Source: an uncultured Faecalibacterium sp. | Lineage (GTDB): Bacteria > Bacillota > Clostridia > Oscillospirales > Ruminococcaceae | NCBI GenBank assembly: GCA_934512105.1 | Contig: CAKSWQ010000002.1 | Coordinates: forward strand, 1 to 64,000 | Direction of reading: 5' to 3' | DNA length: 64,000 bases | Shown: positions 60,863 to 64,000 of the stretch, piece after piece | Layout: every line of letters begins with the position of its first letter | Position numbering within the stretch: the first letter of the stretch is position 1 | Notes under the pieces: model-generated | What the model was told of the DNA's origin: nothing | The model's input: the letters and a program-made list of their open reading frames with translations, nothing else | The model's database searches: none | Position numbers and translations under genes: made by a program

Positions 60863-61674
60863 TTCGTCTATTGATCGCGGATGACGAGAGGATGGAGCGG
60901 GAGGCGCTGGCGGATATCGTCATGCGCCGGTTTGAGCATGAAGTGACGGTGGAGATGGCGGAAAACGGACGCAAAGCCGCCGATACCGCCGTGCTCTGGG
61001 AAGCAGACCTGATTTTGATGGACATCGAGATGCCGGGCATGAACGGTTTGGATGCCGCCCGCGCGGTGCTGGAACAGCGCCCGGAGTGCAAGGTGATCTT
61101 TATCACGGCGTACAGCCTGTTCCAGTACGCCCACGAAGCGGTGCATCTGGGAGCCTGCGACTATCTGCTGAAGCCGGTGGACCCGGACGAGACCGAGGCC
61201 GCCATCCGCCGCGCCATCCGGCAGATCGAAGCCGGACGCCGTCTGGCCGAGCTGGCTGCGGAAGCCCCGGAGCCGGAAACCGCCCCGGAGCAGGAGGCCG
61301 ACCCCGCCGGGGAAGGGGAGAGCGACCGCAACGCACTGGTGATGGATCATGTGCGCAAGTATATGGAAGATAACTATATGTCCGACCTCTCGCTGGACAG
61401 CGTGAGCGAGATTTTGCACATCAGCCCGGCGTACCTTTCGGCACAGTTCAAAAAATACCAGAAGATGAACTTTCTGGACTGCCTGACCGAGCTGCGCATC
61501 AACGCCGCCAAGGAACTGTTGACCGACCCCTTCCGCTCCGCAGCGGAGGTGGCCTCCATGGTGGGCTACGAGGACGCCAGCTACTTTGCCCGTGCCTTTA
61601 AAAAGCGCACCGGCATGACCCCCACCCAGTACCGGAAGGAAGCGGCAAAGGCGGCCCGGGAGGCACGGCTGTGA
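60859..61674 (+). CDS. YesN-type response regulator with AraC DNA-binding domain
   Basis: This 271-residue regulator has a receiver domain (1-120) with acidic pocket D-D-E-R near the N-terminus, phospho-acceptor D55 in L-M-D-I-E-M-P-G and the K of L-K-P-V-D. A Glu/Ala/Pro-rich linker follows, then an AraC-type double helix-turn-helix (about 165-265) with the signature G-Y-E-D-A-S-Y-F-A-R-A-F-K-K. It overlaps the kinase and the next gene by 4 bases each. The probable target is the promoter at 62854-62882. Confidence 0.93.
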   Translation: MIRLLIADDERMEREALADIVMRRFEHEVTVEMAENGRKAADTAVLWEADLILMDIEMPGMNGLDAARAVLEQRPECKVIFITAYSLFQYAHEAVHLGACDYLLKPVDPDETEAAIRRAIRQIEAGRRLAELAAEAPEPETAPEQEADPAGEGESDRNALVMDHVRKYMEDNYMSDLSLDSVSEILHISPAYLSAQFKKYQKMNFLDCLTELRINAAKELLTDPFRSAAEVASMVGYEDASYFARAFKKRTGMTPTQYRKEAAKAAREARL

Positions 61675-62675
61675 CCCGCCGTCAGCTGCTGCATCTGCTT
61701 ACGGCGGCCCCGGCACTGGCAGTCACAGGCTGTACGGCGCAGTCTGCTTCTTCGCAGCAGGAAAAGCCGCTCATTCTGCGCTATGCGGAGAATCAGCCGG
61801 AGGACTACCCCACCAGCAAGGCGGCAAAAGTCTTTGCAGAGTTGGTGGCGCAGCGCACGGGCGGCCGGGTGAAGGTGCTGGTTTACAGCGGGGCAGAGCT
61901 GGGCGCAGAGCAAAGCGTCATCCAGCAGATGCAGTTCGGCGGGGTGGATTTTTCCCGCGTGTCCCTGAGCCAGCTGGCAGAGTACGAGCCGGAACTCAGT
62001 GTATTGCAGCTGCCCTACCTGTACAGCGATGCCCAGCAGATGTGGCGGGTGCTGGACGGCGGCATCGGGGATGAGTTTCTTGCCATGCTGGACGGGATGG
62101 ACCTAGTGGGGCTTTCGTGGTTCGACGCCGGTGTGCGCAGTTTTTACACCCGGGAAAAGGTGACCGGGCTGGATGACTTGCAGGGACTGACCATCCGAGT
62201 GCAGGAATCGGATATGATGAGCGCCATGATCACCGCGCTGGGGGCAAAACCGGTGCAGGTGGTGTACAGCAAGGTATATGCCGCCCTGCATAATGCCGAG
62301 ATCGACGGGGCAGAGAACAACTGGCCCAGCTACGAGGTGATGGGACACTACGAAGTAGCGCCCTTTTTCCTGAAGGACGAGCACACCCGCGTGCCGGAGG
62401 TACAGCTGGCCAGCCCGGCGGTGATGGAAAAGCTTGCCGCGCTGGACGAAAGCTTCCCGGAGGTGATCCGCGCCTGCGCCCGGGAGAGCGCACAGACAGA
62501 GCGGGAGCTCTGGGCGCGGCGGGAGGCGGACGCAGAGCAGAATATGCGCAAGCTGGGCATCTGCGTCACCGAGCTGGACGAGGCCGAGAAAGCCCGCTTC
62601 CGCGCAGCGGTACAGCCCATGTACGATGAATTCTCAGCCCAGCAGGAGCTGATCGACCGGATACAGAAAAGCTGA
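61671..62675 (+). CDS. TRAP-type solute-binding lipoprotein, cotranscribed with the two-component system
   Basis: This 334-residue DctP-family protein starts with GTG overlapping the regulator stop (GTGA). The leader M-T-R-R-Q-L-L-H-L-L has a twin-Arg pair and lipobox V-T-G-C. In the mature part, L-T-I-R-V-Q holds the Arg that usually binds the substrate carboxylate, and A-E-N-N-W-P-S-Y is conserved. It lies apart from the structural transporter genes and follows the kinase/regulator genes directly, so it may serve the sensor as periplasmic-side input, in place of or besides transport (inference). Confidence 0.88.
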   Translation: MTRRQLLHLLTAAPALAVTGCTAQSASSQQEKPLILRYAENQPEDYPTSKAAKVFAELVAQRTGGRVKVLVYSGAELGAEQSVIQQMQFGGVDFSRVSLSQLAEYEPELSVLQLPYLYSDAQQMWRVLDGGIGDEFLAMLDGMDLVGLSWFDAGVRSFYTREKVTGLDDLQGLTIRVQESDMMSAMITALGAKPVQVVYSKVYAALHNAEIDGAENNWPSYEVMGHYEVAPFFLKDEHTRVPEVQLASPAVMEKLAALDESFPEVIRACARESAQTERELWARREADAEQNMRKLGICVTELDEAEKARFRAAVQPMYDEFSAQQELIDRIQKS

Positions 62676-62679
62676 AGAA

Positions 62680-62727
62680 AACACCCCGAGAAGTGCCCGG
62701 ACGGACATTTTTCGGGGTGTTATTTTT
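62680..62727 (+). terminator. terminator after the first TRAP binding protein
   Basis: AACACCCCGA (62680-62689) pairs with TCGGGGTGTT (62712-62721) and is followed by ATTTTT. Confidence 0.8.
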
Positions 62728-62817
62728 ACCATAAATACAGAAATGTATCCAACTGGTCAGCAGTGTTGCACAAACAGAATGGAAAACGGTTGTGCAATAT
62801 GGCAAAAACAATCTTGA

Positions 62818-62882
62818 CATTCTTTCGAAAAACAGGACATTTTTTGAAAGCTCTTGTTTCATTTCGAAAAATTTGCTAAAGT
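62818..62882 (+). promoter_or_regulatory. promoter with repeated TTCGAAA-type motifs before the TRAP transporter
   Basis: TTGTTT (62854-62859), a 17-bp spacer and TAAAGT (62877-62882). Three related direct repeats lie upstream and within the spacer: CATTCTTTCGAAA (62818-62830), CATTTTTTGAAA (about 62838-62849) and CATTTCGAAA (about 62860-62869). Two contain the palindrome TTTCGAAA, starting 39 bp apart. They are candidate sites for the AraC-type response regulator. Confidence 0.6.
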
Positions 62883-62959
62883 GTGTACAGTCAATGAACG
62901 AAAGCTCCGGCACCTGTGCGCCCGGAGAAGTTCACAATTATTTAAGGAGGACGATTCCT

Positions 62960-64000
62960 ATGAAAATGATCTCTCGTCGCAGCTTTATGGCTGTTGCCGG
63001 TGCAGCTACCGCTGCTGTTGCTCTGACCGCCTGCGGCGGTTCCAAGAGCGGTTCCACCTCTACCGCTGCTTCCACCTCTACTGCAGCTTCCGCTGCTGCC
63101 GGTGATGCAGCTGCTGCTGCCAGCGATCCCAAGGTGACTCTGGTCTACGCCGAGGTCAACCCGCTGGATACCATCGTTGGTCAGACCGGTTCTCACTTCA
63201 AGGAGAAGGTCGAGGAGCTGAGCGGCGGTTCTGTGGTCGTTGACGTGCAGGCTTCCGGTGTTCTGGGCTCTGAGAACGACGTTCTGGATGCTATTCTGGG
63301 CGGCTCTACCTCCATCGATATCAGCCGTATCTCTGCTTTCGCTCTGACCAGCTACGGCTGCAATAAGTCCAAGCTGCTGTCCATCCCCTTCACCTTCAAC
63401 AACCGCGCTCACTTCTGGAACTTTGCCAACAGCGATCTGGCTCCTGAGTTCCTGAACGAGCCCCAGGAGCTGGGTCTGCCCGTTCGCGGCCTGTTCTACG
63501 GCGAGGAGGGCTTCCGTCACTTCTTCACCGTCAAGCCCGTTGCAACCATCGCTGACCTGAAGGGCATGAAGCTGCGTGTGTCCAACGACCCCGTTATGAA
63601 CGGCATGGTCGAGGGTCTGGGCGCTAACCCCACCGTCGTTGCTTTCGGCGAGCTGTACAGCGCACTGCAGACCGGCGTTGTGGATGGCGCTGAGCAGCCC
63701 ATCGCAAACTACAAGTCCAACGCTTTCCCCGAGGTTGCTAACAACCTGATCCTGGACGGCCACACTCTGGGCGCTGTTCAGGCTGTTATCACCGACAACG
63801 CATGGGGCAAGCTGACCGCTAACCAGCAGGCTGCTGTCATGGCTGCTGCTGCCGACACCCAGAAGTTCAACGCTGATCTGTCCGAGACCGCTGAGAACAA
63901 GGTTCTGGAAGAGCTGCGTTCCTCCGGCTGCAACGTTGTGGATGTGGACGACAAGACTCCCTGGCAGGAAGCTTGCGCTAAGGTCATCAAGGACAACACC
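62960..64000 (+). CDS. TRAP-type solute-binding lipoprotein, truncated by the window end
   Basis: The first 347 codons are present and the frame is still open at base 64000. The precursor starts M-K-M-I-S-R-R-S-F-M-A-V-A-G with lipobox L-T-A-C, then a Gly/Ser/Thr linker. The DctP domain shows G-M-K-L-R-V-S-N-D-P (substrate-binding Arg) and the family stretch V-D-G-A-E-Q-P. AAGGAGG about 9 bases before ATG sets the start. It should be followed by the DctQ and DctM membrane subunits beyond the window. uxuA and uxuB nearby make a hexuronate a likely substrate. Confidence 0.9.
   Translation, partial: MKMISRRSFMAVAGAATAAVALTACGGSKSGSTSTAASTSTAASAAAGDAAAAASDPKVTLVYAEVNPLDTIVGQTGSHFKEKVEELSGGSVVVDVQASGVLGSENDVLDAILGGSTSIDISRISAFALTSYGCNKSKLLSIPFTFNNRAHFWNFANSDLAPEFLNEPQELGLPVRGLFYGEEGFRHFFTVKPVATIADLKGMKLRVSNDPVMNGMVEGLGANPTVVAFGELYSALQTGVVDGAEQPIANYKSNAFPEVANNLILDGHTLGAVQAVITDNAWGKLTANQQAAVMAAAADTQKFNADLSETAENKVLEELRSSGCNVVDVDDKTPWQEACAKVIKDNT

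Noticed and set aside
1..64000. CRISPR array, tRNA or rRNA genes, prophage or insertion sequence
   Set aside because: No regularly spaced repeats, no recognisable structural RNA gene, and no transposase, integrase or phage structural motif were seen on either strand.

Overview
The window looks like chromosome of a GC-rich gut Clostridium-group bacterium, most likely Faecalibacterium (Oscillospiraceae). This is inference from four kinds of evidence: Firmicutes-type gene order (rplU-rpmA-obg-mrnC, nup-type nucleoside ABC genes, hom-thrB-lysC, YesM/YesN-type two-component genes); clean sigma-A promoters with 16-18 bp spacers; strong GGAGG ribosome sites; and repeated lipoprotein leaders of the form M-K-x-I-S-R-R-N/S-F with Ala-rich tails and an L-T/A-A-C lipobox. 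Coding density is high. I saw no tRNA, rRNA, CRISPR array, insertion sequence or prophage.

Layout: 1-2374 holds the end of an RluA-type pseudouridine synthase and a LysM/G5/M23 cell-wall hydrolase. 2405-8916 is a nucleoside salvage block: deoD, cdd, then a BMP lipoprotein and its ABC ATPase and two permeases. 9153-12273 is a polysaccharide-type tyrosine kinase/phosphatase module without glycosyltransferases, ending in a Ser-rich membrane protein. 12815-18722 is a complete oligopeptide transporter (oppBCDF, then oppA from its own promoter). 18899-22618 (minus) is a MoxR ATPase/VWA pair with an unknown protein downstream. 22821-25939 is an exported FMN/FAD reductase divergent from a LysR regulator. 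26019-30622 (minus) is a MarR-controlled heterodimeric ABC exporter.

30825-38644 has two Na/Pi-cotransporter-type proteins, a sortase, a 38-residue protein, a BofC-like protein and a class A penicillin-binding protein. 38818-42718 is an ACT-domain protein with hom, thrB and lysC (homoserine/threonine synthesis). 42888-47397 has a D,D-carboxypeptidase, an inactive/active M16 protease pair and lgt. 47545-52935 is a ribosome-linked block: L21, L27, ObgE, Mini-III, an RsmF-type methyltransferase and YebC, with an Asn/Ser-rich 62-residue protein on the other strand. 53018-53639 (minus) is a YefM/YoeB toxin-antitoxin operon with a third tiny gene. 53725-55095 (minus) is D-serine dehydratase. 55774-58463 is uxuA and uxuB. 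59333-64000 is a sensor kinase/AraC-type regulator with two TRAP solute-binding lipoproteins, the second cut by the window end; with uxuAB this suggests a hexuronate uptake and catabolism locus.

There is no single clearly unprecedented system. The items most worth a second look are: a modular palindromic repeat whose internal hairpin changes while its flanks are conserved (35312-35434 and 48205-48319); the third gene of the toxin-antitoxin operon; the FMN/FAD reductase with overlapping divergent promoters; the MoxR/VWA/unknown set; the orphan tyrosine-kinase module with a degenerate P-loop; L27 lacking the usual Firmicutes extension together with absence of its protease gene; and several small proteins with strong ribosome sites.
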